Positions 36,643 through 47,416 of a stretch of 64,000 bases of DNA are shown one piece after another (position 1 is the stretch's first letter; every line of letters begins with the position of its first letter). The position numbers were made by a program, and so were the translations under genes. The stretch covers positions 1 to 64,000 of the forward strand of contig CAZYAN010000018.1 in the NCBI GenBank assembly GCA_964645585.1, given 5' to 3'. The DNA is from DATGSL01 sp964645585 (GTDB lineage Bacteria; Verrucomicrobiota; Verrucomicrobiia; Opitutales; T3Sed10-336). The notes below the pieces were generated by a model. It had not been told where the DNA came from, ran no database searches, and saw only the letters and a program-made list of their open reading frames with translations.

Positions 36643-37259
36643 AAGAAGATTGGTTGATGATGTGTTGGGCGATGTTGATCGCAATCGGCGCTCCCTTCGG
36701 ATTTCCGGAGGCAAAGCAAAGGAGGAACAATGGGGTTCCCGTTCGGTTTTTCAATAGAAGCGGACGCTCATGCACTTTGGAGAAAACGCACGAGAGACGA
36801 TGGGTGACGTAATCGCTGAGATTTTGGAAGATCTGAGGTACTTTCGTATCCGGAAACAGCTCCCCAAACATATCCGTCTCGCCAGTTTTCCGGTAGAAAA
36901 TGCTCCTCCAATCCTCTTCCCCAAACAACAGATTCAGGCGAGCCTCCCATGCTTCGGGAATCACTCCATTCTGGGGAAGCATTCGGTTAACCGCCATCGC
37001 CGGAAATAACAGCCACATGTCGATGGCTTTCGTTTCGGCGATCGTTTTGATCGTGCTCCACTTCACTTGCAGGGCGAAACGAGTAATCCTCTGAATCCGA
37101 TCGCGGAATCGGGCGCGAACCAGCTCCAGCAAAGGCATCGATGTAGACCAAGCGAAACGGAGTTTTCTTCAAGGCTGTCGTATACGCGCTGAGGTAGGCA
37201 GCTAACGCTTGGAGCTTCCGGTCGGACCAGTGACCACCAAACGATTTGGGTTCATTCAT
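36632..37259 (-). pseudogene. Broken three-Cys-motif partner gene tcmP (internal deletion, frameshift)
   Basis: The N-terminal piece (from ATG at 37259, MNEPKSFGGHWSDRKLQALAAY) reads in one frame to RLVYIDAFAGAGSR, a typical TcmP SAM-methyltransferase-like start. The C-terminal piece, in another frame, has QVKWSTIKTIAETKAIDMW, LLFPAMAVNRML and LLCFASGNPKGAPIAINIAQ, a typical TcmP end. In intact homologs about 100 residues lie between these parts; here they join at about 37072-37086, with the middle missing and the frame shifted. The product cannot be functional as a whole. It normally pairs with the intact DUF5131 gene downstream. Confidence 0.75.
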
Positions 37260-37356
37260 GATCATGGCAGGTCAAGCTGATAGAACATATGTTCACCAGT
37301 CAAGCCTTCGGAGCAGCCACCATCATTGGGGCGAGAAACATTTTTCGGGGTGCCCG

Positions 37357-38890
37357 TTAGAGCGTCTCGTAATATGCCTTCAACTTCGCCGCCATCAGCT
37401 TGCGGCGAGTGCTCAGGAACTCGTCGTAGCGATCCAAGCCCATTTCGTGGAGATCCTCCGGAATGCAGTTGGCCGCGAGATTCGCGGATAAGGAGGAGGC
37501 GTCGTTGATGGCGCCGTAGCTCAGCTCACCGCCGTTCGTCTGTTTGACCACATCCCCGAAATAGACCTCTGGCTGCCGGTCGCGAATTTTGATATTGGTT
37601 TCGGTCTGAGTCACCGCGAAGTTGGCGATCTGGTTATAGCGTCCCCGAGGAAAGCCGTTCTTTTTAAGAAAGTTTCTTGGGAAAATATGATGGAGGTCGC
37701 CACGGTTGAGAATGATGTCGGTGACGGTGATATCCTTCGACAGAAAGGCCTTGTCGTTAGCCTTTATCTGGGCGGCAAGGAACAGCTTGAAAAACGGACT
37801 GCTCGCGACCGAGGTATCGAGGTCCTGGACGAGTCCGAACTCCCAGAAGGCGTCCCCGAGGTTCGCCTGTTCGATGCTTTCGAGATGGTCGACCGCTCCC
37901 CGCTCGTGAATTCGCCGGATGTCAAGATCGAAGGCAGTTTCCGGATTGCTGCTGTAACGGCGGGTCAGGATCGACATCACGAACCATCGGCGGACGGTGC
38001 TTTCGATCAGAGCCGGATCGGCCTTCTCGGACCGCATGTGCAGGTAGAGGATGTAGGCGAAGTTTAAAGCGCTGCCGGAGCCAATAAGACTCGGGAGGAT
38101 GAATCCAGTGGAGCGGATGATCATGATGAATCGTTTGAAGTGATATTCATTCATGAAGGCGTCCAGGCCGATCTGGAGTTTGGAAAAACTCTCTTCAGCA
38201 ATACTCTCCTCGTAACTGCGGGTTTCGAAATTTCGGCCCGAAAGAAGCGCAACGAGGTCCTGCAATTTACCGCGTCCAAACTGCGAGGTAAACGCGACAC
38301 GAAGCATGTCGGTGTAGTCCGGATCGTAAAGGTTGTCATTCTCTTGGCGCAGCCATTGCATCCTCGCGAAACGTTCGGAACTGCAAAAATCCGGATCACT
38401 TTCGACGATCGTATCGTAAAACTCGGGGGCGATCGCGAGATGGCAGAAGTAGTCGATGGTCTTGCGGATCTTGTCCCCGCCGTAGGCTTCGCTGGAGGCA
38501 ACCTTGGACATCGCGAAATCCGCTTGACTCAGCACTGCCCCCTTTCCGTTGATCCGTATGAAGATATCCGTGACGGTCTCAATGTCAAGCGAGCCGTCCA
38601 GCTCGATCAGACCGAGCTGGTTGGTCGTGATGCTAGTCAGCAGGTCCATCCCCTCGAAAACCTTGTCCTCGTCCACCCCGGGATTGGCCGCGCAATACTG
38701 GCCGACAAACTTGTGCGTTTTAAACGATGGAGTGAACGCTTCCGCGATGCGAGTCCATCAAGTCGCGCACCTGCGTCTTGCTCCAGACAAAGGGACGCTG
38801 AATTTCAGGGATAGCGATCTCGCCCTGCGCGATCCACGCGAGGACGATGGAAATTGGGTGCTGGTTTACGGAGTATTTAGCTTGGGACAT
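37357..38890 (-). pseudogene. Broken DUF262/HNH (GmrSD-type) gene
   Basis: An ATG at 38890 opens a frame reading MSQAKYSVNQHPISIVLAW, then IPEIQRPFVWSKTQVRDLMD, a standard DUF262 start, but it ends at a TAA after about 46 codons. From about 38756 a second frame continues with TPSFKTHKFVGQYCAANPG and then the remaining protein (439 residues to the C terminus after MDEDKVFEG). The part of roughly 100 residues that carries the DGQQR motif in intact homologs is missing between them. The C-terminal HNH-type site LHHIFPRNFLKKNG and the N-rich segment after it are preserved. Intact members are type IV modification-dependent restriction proteins; this copy lacks the DUF262 active centre. Confidence 0.75.
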
Positions 38891-38998
38891 GAGAGGGTTG
38901 CGTTATACCGGGAAAAGTCGTAGGGGAAAACCCTACCGGTTAACGCGTGATCAAGGCAAACGATTTTCGATACTGAACTTGGGAATCCAAGCGCCACC

Positions 38999-39025
38999 AT
39001 TTCGTGTTTTTCGTGCGTTTCGTGA
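38999..39025. repeat. TTTCGTG short direct repeats
   Basis: The sequence ATTTCGTGTTTTTCGTG, followed by CGTTTCGTGA, carries three imperfect TTTCGTG units. It lies just before, and partly inside, the annotated start of the cardiolipin synthase gene. Together with the patch after the gene it resembles dispersed intergenic repeats of several environmental bacterial genomes. Confidence 0.4.
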
Positions 39026-40530
39026 GCCGACCCTCTCCTGGTCCGCCGCGGAAGATCCGTCTTTCAAAACTTGAGGGGCTTGGTTTACTGGCGCTTGTGG
39101 AAACGGAGCACATTCTTCTCCTGCTGTTCACCGTGTATGTGATTGGAGCGACCGTGTTCGTCATCGCAGGGAATGGACGGCCGCAGGTGACGTTCGCCTG
39201 GATGTTCGCCTTCTACCTGCTGCCGGGGCTCGGGATCGTACTCTATATTTTATTTGGGCGCGATTGGAAAGCGTTCAGCCATCGGCGACGAATTCTGAAA
39301 CAGGATCTCGGGCCGGCGGTGCAATCCATACTCTCCCCTATCCTCGACGAGCAGGAAGAGCTGATAAGAGCGCTCGAAACACAAAGCGTAAGCCATCAAA
39401 AGCTGATGATGCTCATCCGCCGGAATTCCATTTCCGCGCTGACCGTCCGCAACCGTGTAGAGATCCTTCAAGGAGCCAAAGCGTTTTATTCACGGATGAT
39501 CGATGATATCCGCGCCGCACGGAGTTCCGTTCATCTGCAATATTATATCTGGCGCGACGATGCGTTAACCGAGGAATTGCGGGACATTCTCGCGGCGAAG
39601 GTCGCGGAAGGAGTCGAGGTCCGGCTTCTCTATGACCCGATCGGTTCAACTTCACCGATTCACTGGAGGTGCTTTCAATCCCTGCGAGCAGCTGGAGTTC
39701 AGGTGGCCGCCACTTCGCCGATTTACGAGCTTCACACGATCAGCTACCGGAATCACCGGAAAATCACTGTTGTCGACGGGAAAATTGGATACACAGGCGG
39801 AATGAATCTTGGCCAGGAACACCTGTCCGACAGGTGGCGCGACACTCAAATTCGCATTGCTGGACAGGGCTCCGCGCTGTTGCAAACCGTTTTTCTTGTC
39901 GATTGGTACAACGCGGTCCGGGAAAATCTATTTTTACCGCAATATTTTCCGAAAGATGCCATCGAAGCCGAAGACGGCAATATTCCGGTTCAGATCCTGC
40001 CTTCGGGCCCGGACTCGCGCTGGGCGGCGATCCGGCAGCTTTATGCGTTAATGATTGTCAGTGCCCGCCGCGAGGTGCTTATACAGTCGCCTTATTTCAT
40101 CCTCGATACGAGTATTTCCGAAGCATTGAAAGCCGCCGCTTTGTCTGGCGTCGATGTCAAAATAATGATTGCGGTCCGGGAGCCGAAAAACCAGATCCCG
40201 ATCTGGGCCGCCAATACATTCGCCGCGGATGTGGTATCCGCGGGGGTGAAGGTCTACCTTTACACTCGAGGCTTTCTCCACGCGAAAACCATAACGATCG
40301 ATTCGGAAATTTGTTCGATCGGGTCCGCCAATATCGATATTCGGAGTTTCAGTATCAATTACGAACTGAACGCGGTGCTCTATAACGAGCAGCTTGCCTG
40401 TCAGCTGAGGGAAACCTTTTACGATGATCTCGACCATTGCACGGAGTTTACGCTCGCCGACTACATGCGGCGGAACCCGGTCCTCCGCTTTCGCGATTCG
40501 GTCGCGCGGCTCGCATCGCCGCTGCTTTAA
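39004..40530 (+). CDS. cls: Cardiolipin synthase (phospholipase D type)
   Basis: Cls joins two phosphatidylglycerols into cardiolipin. The protein (508 residues from a GTG at 39004) has an N-terminal pair of membrane helices (about residues 35-80) and two PLD motifs: YRNHRKITVVDGKIGYTGGMN near 254 and LHAKTITIDSEICSIGSANID near 425. Both contain H-x-K followed by Asp, as required. The start is uncertain: the GTG lies in a repetitive TTTCGTG stretch, and a GTG at 39097 is an alternative. No clear ribosome-binding site precedes either. The gene converges on the isochorismatase-like gene. Confidence 0.92.
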   Translation: MFFVRFVSRPSPGPPRKIRLSKLEGLGLLALVETEHILLLLFTVYVIGATVFVIAGNGRPQVTFAWMFAFYLLPGLGIVLYILFGRDWKAFSHRRRILKQDLGPAVQSILSPILDEQEELIRALETQSVSHQKLMMLIRRNSISALTVRNRVEILQGAKAFYSRMIDDIRAARSSVHLQYYIWRDDALTEELRDILAAKVAEGVEVRLLYDPIGSTSPIHWRCFQSLRAAGVQVAATSPIYELHTISYRNHRKITVVDGKIGYTGGMNLGQEHLSDRWRDTQIRIAGQGSALLQTVFLVDWYNAVRENLFLPQYFPKDAIEAEDGNIPVQILPSGPDSRWAAIRQLYALMIVSARREVLIQSPYFILDTSISEALKAAALSGVDVKIMIAVREPKNQIPIWAANTFAADVVSAGVKVYLYTRGFLHAKTITIDSEICSIGSANIDIRSFSINYELNAVLYNEQLACQLRETFYDDLDHCTEFTLADYMRRNPVLRFRDSVARLASPLL

Positions 40531-40548
40531 CCAATGAATCGAGATGAG

Positions 40549-40579
40549 AAACCACAAATGGACATGATAAACACGAATT
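40549..40579. repeat. Degenerate repeat AACCACAAATGG / AACACGAAT type
   Basis: Downstream of cls, AACCACAAATGGACATG is followed by ATAAACACGAATT, a phrase with an approximate 12-base period (CACAAATGGACA, then AACACGAAT). Such patches are frequent in intergenic DNA of verrucomicrobial and other environmental genomes. No function is evident. Confidence 0.35.
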
Positions 40580-40670
40580 CAAGATAGAGTAAGTTTTGGT
40601 GTCCATACGTGTACATGACGGTTGAATGTTATAGTTAAAGAGCACCAGCGGAAAGCGACCGCGCCAACGG

Positions 40671-41405
40671 TCACTCCGTCGCGTGAACCTCGATTTCGCG
40701 CAGAGCCTGCTCGGTATTGATCACCCGCGCGTAGCGGTCGCGCAAAGTCGAAATTGTCGCCGTGTGCAGCTCGGGCGTCACCGTCGCGCAGCCGTCTTCG
40801 ATCAGCGTCACAAAAAAGCCGAGATCGCAGGCCGCGCGCACGGTCGTATCGACACACTCATTCGTGTAAACGCCCGTGACAAACAGGGCATCGATGTCCA
40901 TGTTCTTGAGGACATAGAACAAGTTCGTGCTCGAAAAGACACCGCTCGCGGTCTTGTTGATGACCAGTTCATCCCCTCTCGGTCCGACCTCCGGGAGAAA
41001 CTCCGCATCCTTCGACCCTGGTGGCGCATGAATGCCGAGCCGTTTGTGGCCGGCGCTGCGGTCGCGTCCGTCCTGGGTCAGCGATTGGATTCGCGTGTGA
41101 ATGACCTCCAGTCCGTGCCGCCGAAACGCCTCTTGCAAGCGAGCGACATTGGGAATCACTTTCTGTTCGAGGGTATCGAAATAATAGTCCTGCGCCTCGG
41201 GAGGGACCTGGCTCGATTCCGCTGTCGCGAACATCCCGTAACCGCGGGCCGCGTCGAGATATTGCATATCGATCGTCATCAGGGCCGTCGCGCTTTTCTT
41301 GAGATTCCGGATGTGACCCGGATGAGCAATAATCGAGTCGTGATAGGTTTTCTTGAGCGGATCAATATCGATTGGATCCGGTTGGGTATCGCGTTGGTTT
41401 GTCAT
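40671..41405 (-). CDS. Isochorismatase-family cysteine hydrolase
   Basis: A 244-residue hydrolase of the isochorismatase superfamily. The catalytic triad is recognisable: Asp in LMTIDMQYLDAARGYG near residue 43-50, Lys in VINKTASGVFSSTNL, and Cys in GVYTNECVDTTVRAA near 196. Substrates of this family include nicotinamide, N-carbamoylsarcosine, ureidoacrylate and others. Its gene starts ten bases after the stop of the carbamoylase gene, and both act on C-N bonds of carbamoyl compounds in known pathways, so a ureide or pyrimidine breakdown role is plausible but unproven. Confidence 0.88.
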   Translation of the reverse strand: MTNQRDTQPDPIDIDPLKKTYHDSIIAHPGHIRNLKKSATALMTIDMQYLDAARGYGMFATAESSQVPPEAQDYYFDTLEQKVIPNVARLQEAFRRHGLEVIHTRIQSLTQDGRDRSAGHKRLGIHAPPGSKDAEFLPEVGPRGDELVINKTASGVFSSTNLFYVLKNMDIDALFVTGVYTNECVDTTVRAACDLGFFVTLIEDGCATVTPELHTATISTLRDRYARVINTEQALREIEVHATE

Positions 41406-41414
41406 TACAATTTC

Positions 41415-42686
41415 TCAGGCCCGCAAATTCCGGCAGGCGAGTTTCAAAATCGTTTGAAGTGCGACATTCGCGCCGCCTTCGATGTCTTTCCACGCCGTCC
41501 ATTCCGCCGGGCTGTGGCTGCGCCCTTCCCGGCTGGGCACAAAAATCATGCCGATCGGTGCGATCTTCCCGATGATTTGCGCGTCGTGCGCGGCGCCGCT
41601 CGGCATACGGAGCGCCGGCAAGCGAAGCTCGGCCGCGGTTTCCTCGATCAAGTCGACCAGCGACGCGGCGCATGGAACCGGTTCGACGCGGCTCAGGATT
41701 TGAAAATCAAACATCAGTTTCCGCCGCCGCGCGATCGCCGACAGAACCCGGCGAAACCCGCCGTGCAATTCTTCAAGCGGCTCCGACCCGATGTCGCGCA
41801 CGTCCAGCGAAAAGACCACCTCGGCCGGGATCGTGTTGGCGACACCGGGCACCAGGTCAACTTTACCGATCGTCGCGCGACTTTCCCCGCTCCCGTGCTC
41901 CTCCAAAATTCGAGGGATTTCACCGGCGAATTCCGCCAATCCCATCAATGGATCGCGACGCATAGCCATCGGCGTGGTTCCGGCGTGATTGGCAATTCCG
42001 CTCAGCCGCACGGACCATTTAAACAGTCCGGTAATTTCCTCGACGAGTCCGATCGGGATCCCGGCCTCGTCGAGAATCGGCCCTTGCTCGATGTGGACTT
42101 CAAGATAAGCGCCAACCGTCCGCGGATCACGGCGCGCGGCCAGCGCGCCGAACGGATCAAATCCGTGCTTGCGCATCGCGTCCGTCAGACGAACGCCGGA
42201 AAGATCGCGCGCGGTTTGCAGCATTTCCGGATTCAACTTCCCGGCCACCGCTTGAGAGCCCAGAAGGCCGCCAAATCGCCCTTCCTCGTCGCTGAACGCG
42301 ACCACCTCAACCGGCACCTTCGTCTTGATCCCCTCTTCCTGGATCCGGCGCAGGCATTCGAGGCCGATCAGGACCCCGAGCGCACCGTCGAGTTTTCCGC
42401 CATTCGGCACGCTGTCCAAGTGCGATCCGATCACGACAGCGGGAGCGTCCGGGTCATGCCCGTTACGACGCCCCCAGACATTCGCGGCCCCATCGATCGA
42501 CGCTTCGAGCCCCGCCTCCTCGATGCGCGCGCGCAGCCAGGCGCGGGCCTCCATGTCGGCTTCGGTGAACGCCATCCGGTAAAGCCCGCCCGATGAATCC
42601 TGCCCGATCTCTCCGAGTTCGAGGAGTTCACGCTGGAGGCGGTCGAAATTGACCCGGATGGTTTGCCGTGTAATTGCCATATCCAT
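41415..42686 (-). CDS. N-carbamoyl-amino-acid hydrolase / allantoate amidohydrolase family (M20)
   Basis: With the ATG at 42686 the protein has 423 residues. M20-type metal-site motifs are IGSHLDSVPNGGKLDGALG near residue 82, EEGRFGG near 127, and EVHIEQGPILDEAG near 190; the dimerisation region has ANHAGTTPMAMRRD near 219. These match N-carbamoyl-L-amino acid hydrolases, beta-ureidopropionases and allantoate amidohydrolases. The exact substrate is not readable. It is followed after ten bases by an isochorismatase-like gene, which supports a pathway for a carbamoylated or ureide compound. An ATG at 42680 is an equal start. Confidence 0.9.
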   Translation of the reverse strand: MDMAITRQTIRVNFDRLQRELLELGEIGQDSSGGLYRMAFTEADMEARAWLRARIEEAGLEASIDGAANVWGRRNGHDPDAPAVVIGSHLDSVPNGGKLDGALGVLIGLECLRRIQEEGIKTKVPVEVVAFSDEEGRFGGLLGSQAVAGKLNPEMLQTARDLSGVRLTDAMRKHGFDPFGALAARRDPRTVGAYLEVHIEQGPILDEAGIPIGLVEEITGLFKWSVRLSGIANHAGTTPMAMRRDPLMGLAEFAGEIPRILEEHGSGESRATIGKVDLVPGVANTIPAEVVFSLDVRDIGSEPLEELHGGFRRVLSAIARRRKLMFDFQILSRVEPVPCAASLVDLIEETAAELRLPALRMPSGAAHDAQIIGKIAPIGMIFVPSREGRSHSPAEWTAWKDIEGGANVALQTILKLACRNLRA

Positions 42687-42937
42687 CGAAAAAGCTTTAT
42701 CGGTCGCCGACCGGCCCCGGGGCTCGGCTGTTGTTTCTCTATTTTCCAGAAATCGATGGTCGCGGCAACCGATTAACCGCCGGAAGGGCAAATCGTCGAG
42801 TTTCCGTTGCGTAAGCCTCGCGCTCGCGGTCCCGAGGGGATTGGCGACCGTTCGTTCCCGCTTGGAACTTCCCGCGTGACAAACGGTGACGCATTGACGC
42901 TTCCATGGATTCCGTCAAAGTTGTCCCTTTTCAAAAC

Positions 42938-45496
<2,559 letters not shown>

Positions 45497-45511
45497 TCGG
45501 AATTTGCGACC

Positions 45512-46039
45512 ATGAGTTATTCTGACGAACCGAATCTCGTTCCCGAGAAGAAGCGCTCCAAGAAGCCGTATTTTCTGGCCGCCGGTTTGCTTGTGTTTAT
45601 CGCGCTGCTCCTGTCGGTCGCCTTTTTCCCGCAGATCACCGAACTGCGCGCCCGCCTTGCCGAGGTCGGACCTCATGGCGGGACGGTTCACAGGATTTCT
45701 CTCGACGGCCAGAAGTTCACCATGGAAATCGTGCGAACGGCCGAGTACGATTATCACACCGGAATTTTCCTCAAACCGGTTGGCGACGCCTCCTGGGATC
45801 CCGCCGCGCACACGGTGCAGTTAAAAATTGGTGACGATTCGGAAGCGGAAGACTTGGCGTGGAATGAAGTCGAAGACTATTTCGGTCTCTCCCAGCATCG
45901 TATTTATCCGGCGATCAATATAGAAATGGATATCCGCGTGCTGCGGGACGACCAAGTACTCTGGAGCGGAACCAAGTGGTCCTACCGCCTCACGCCCGCC
46001 AGCAACGGCTCAGGCGAACACGGTGGCCACGCCCATTAA
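45512..46039 (+). CDS. Membrane-anchored protein of unknown function, His-rich C terminus
   Basis: A 175-residue protein with a basic cytoplasmic start (EKKRSKKP) and one membrane helix (YFLAAGLLVFIALLLSVAFF). The rest, probably periplasmic, is a beta-rich domain with the segments EVGPHGGTVHRISLDGQKFT and QVLWSGTKWSYRLTP. It ends in GEHGGHAH, which could bind metal. I do not recognise a family. It follows leuS by 15 bases and precedes the Ste24-type protease by 30, so it is part of a leuS transcript; the link to either gene is unknown. Confidence 0.75.
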   Translation: MSYSDEPNLVPEKKRSKKPYFLAAGLLVFIALLLSVAFFPQITELRARLAEVGPHGGTVHRISLDGQKFTMEIVRTAEYDYHTGIFLKPVGDASWDPAAHTVQLKIGDDSEAEDLAWNEVEDYFGLSQHRIYPAINIEMDIRVLRDDQVLWSGTKWSYRLTPASNGSGEHGGHAH

Positions 46040-46044
46040 GCCCA

Positions 46045-46068
46045 GTCCAAAATTTACAATCTAAAATC
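46045..46068. repeat. AT-rich phrase CCAAAATTTACAATCTAAAATC
   Basis: The 30-base gap before the protease gene holds an AT-rich phrase, CCAAAATTTACAATCTAAAA, which stands out from the GC-rich surroundings. Similar phrases are common intergenic words in several bacterial genomes. It may be a short repeat fragment; it also leaves the following GTG start without a Shine-Dalgarno. Confidence 0.3.
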
Positions 46069-46069
46069 G

Positions 46070-47314
46070 GTGAACCCGGTCCTCGTTGTCTTCCTCGTCC
46101 TTCTCCTCGTTAAAACCGCTGTGGAACTCGGCCTCGACGTATTAAACCGGCGCGAGGTCCTTCGCCACGCCTCAAAGGTTCCGGAAGGGCTCGAGGGAGT
46201 CATGGACGAACCGACGTACAAGAAAGCGGTCGCCTATACCTTGGCGAAAAACCGGTTCGGCATGATTGAGCAGGTCTGGGGAGTCGCGATCCTCGCGCTG
46301 GTGATTCTGTCAGGCTTCCTCCCGTGGCTCTACGATCGCTTCGGTGATTGGATCGGCCACGCGCTCTGGGCCGATGTCCTTTATGTCGTCGCGGCGCTGA
46401 TGCTTCTCTCGCTTCCCGGACTGCCATTTGACTGGTGGGGACAGTTTCGCCTGGAAGAGCGCTTCGGCTTCAACAAAAGCACCGTGAAACTGTGGATCAC
46501 CGACAAAATCAAAGGCATGATCGTCGGTCTTTTGATCGGTTTTCCTTTGCTCTGGGTTCTCCTTGCGCTGGTCGACTGGTTCGGCTCGTCGTGGTGGATC
46601 TGGGGATTTGTTTTCTTTTTCGCCTTTCAGCTCGTGATGCTGGTGCTTTACCCGATGCTGATCATGCCGCTGTTCAACAAGTTCACCCCGCTGCCGGAAG
46701 GAGAATTGCGCGAACGGTTGATGGCACTGGCTGATCGCACCGGCTTCAAGGCTTCGACCATTCAGGTGATGGACGGCAGCCGCCGGTCGGGTCACTCGAA
46801 CGCGTTCTTCACCGGATTCGGCCGCTTCCGGCGTATTGTGCTGTTCGATACGCTGATCGAGCAACTCGGGCAACAGGAGCTCGAAGCCGTGCTGGCCCAT
46901 GAGATCGGTCATTACAAAAAAGGCCATGTGCCGAAAATGCTGGCGATGTCGGCGATCCTGATGCTCGCCGCCTTTTGGGCGATCGCCTGGCTGGCCGAAA
47001 GTCCCTGGTTCTACTCCGGCTTCTTGTTTGAAACCCAGCCGGAGACGCTCGCGCCGGCTTTCCTCCTCTTCGGACTTCTGAGCGGGCTTGTGACGTTCTG
47101 GCTGACTCCCCTTTTCAACCGATTGTCGCGAAAACATGAATACGAAGCCGACGCCTTTGCCCGCGACGCCATGGACGCGCCGGAGCCGATGGTGCAAGCA
47201 CTGCGAAAACTCTCGGAAAAAAACCTGAGCAACCTGACACCGCACCCGCTCTACAGCGGATTCCACTACTCCCACCCCACCATGCTCGAACGCCAAACGG
47301 CGTTGATGGGTTAG
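46070..47314 (+). CDS. M48-family membrane metallopeptidase (Ste24/CAAX protease type)
   Basis: A 414-residue protein with several membrane helices. The zinc motif HEIGHYKKGH lies near residue 279, with the third ligand in HEYEADAFAR near residue 352 and a conserved SRRSGHSNAFFTGFG near 237, which are the marks of Ste24-like (M48A) proteases. In bacteria the function is not well known; quality control of membrane proteins is likely. The start is a GTG at 46070 with no clear ribosome-binding site. The C-terminal YSGFHYSHPTMLERQTAL is also typical. Confidence 0.92.
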   Translation: MNPVLVVFLVLLLVKTAVELGLDVLNRREVLRHASKVPEGLEGVMDEPTYKKAVAYTLAKNRFGMIEQVWGVAILALVILSGFLPWLYDRFGDWIGHALWADVLYVVAALMLLSLPGLPFDWWGQFRLEERFGFNKSTVKLWITDKIKGMIVGLLIGFPLLWVLLALVDWFGSSWWIWGFVFFFAFQLVMLVLYPMLIMPLFNKFTPLPEGELRERLMALADRTGFKASTIQVMDGSRRSGHSNAFFTGFGRFRRIVLFDTLIEQLGQQELEAVLAHEIGHYKKGHVPKMLAMSAILMLAAFWAIAWLAESPWFYSGFLFETQPETLAPAFLLFGLLSGLVTFWLTPLFNRLSRKHEYEADAFARDAMDAPEPMVQALRKLSEKNLSNLTPHPLYSGFHYSHPTMLERQTALMG

Positions 47315-47412
47315 TTATTGGTTATCAGTTATTTGTTATTGGTTATTTGTTATCGGTTATTGGGTTATTAAGTTATTAGTTTCCGCATCATCCTAATAAC
47401 AAATAACCATTA
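47313..47412. repeat. Degenerate tandem repeats GGTTATT-type
   Basis: About nine imperfect copies of a GTTATTGGTTATTTG-like unit follow the stop of the protease gene (GTTATTGGTTATCAGTTA, GGTTATTTGTTATC and similar), then an AT-rich part in inverted orientation. The base composition is far lower in GC than the neighbours. A related, shorter patch is at 57774-57812. Confidence 0.65.
47341..47408. terminator. Possible bidirectional terminator made from the GTTATT repeat
   Basis: GGTTATTTGTTAT (47341-47353) and ATAACAAATAACC (47396-47408) are exact 13-base inverted copies enclosing a 42-base loop. The structure lies between the convergent protease and oxidoreductase genes. The stem is AT-rich and the loop long, so it may be a terminator or simply two repeat copies in opposite orientation. 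Confidence 0.35.
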
Positions 47413-47416
47413 ACTA

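Noticed and set aside
40683..42596. Long open frame of 637 codons on the plus strand opposite the isochorismatase and carbamoylase genes
   Set aside because: It is antisense to two genes with intact catalytic motifs and shows only Arg/His-rich, unstructured sequence.
42894..42922. TTGACG before leuS as a promoter
   Set aside because: No -10 sequence follows at a normal distance (AAAGTT), so it is not supported.
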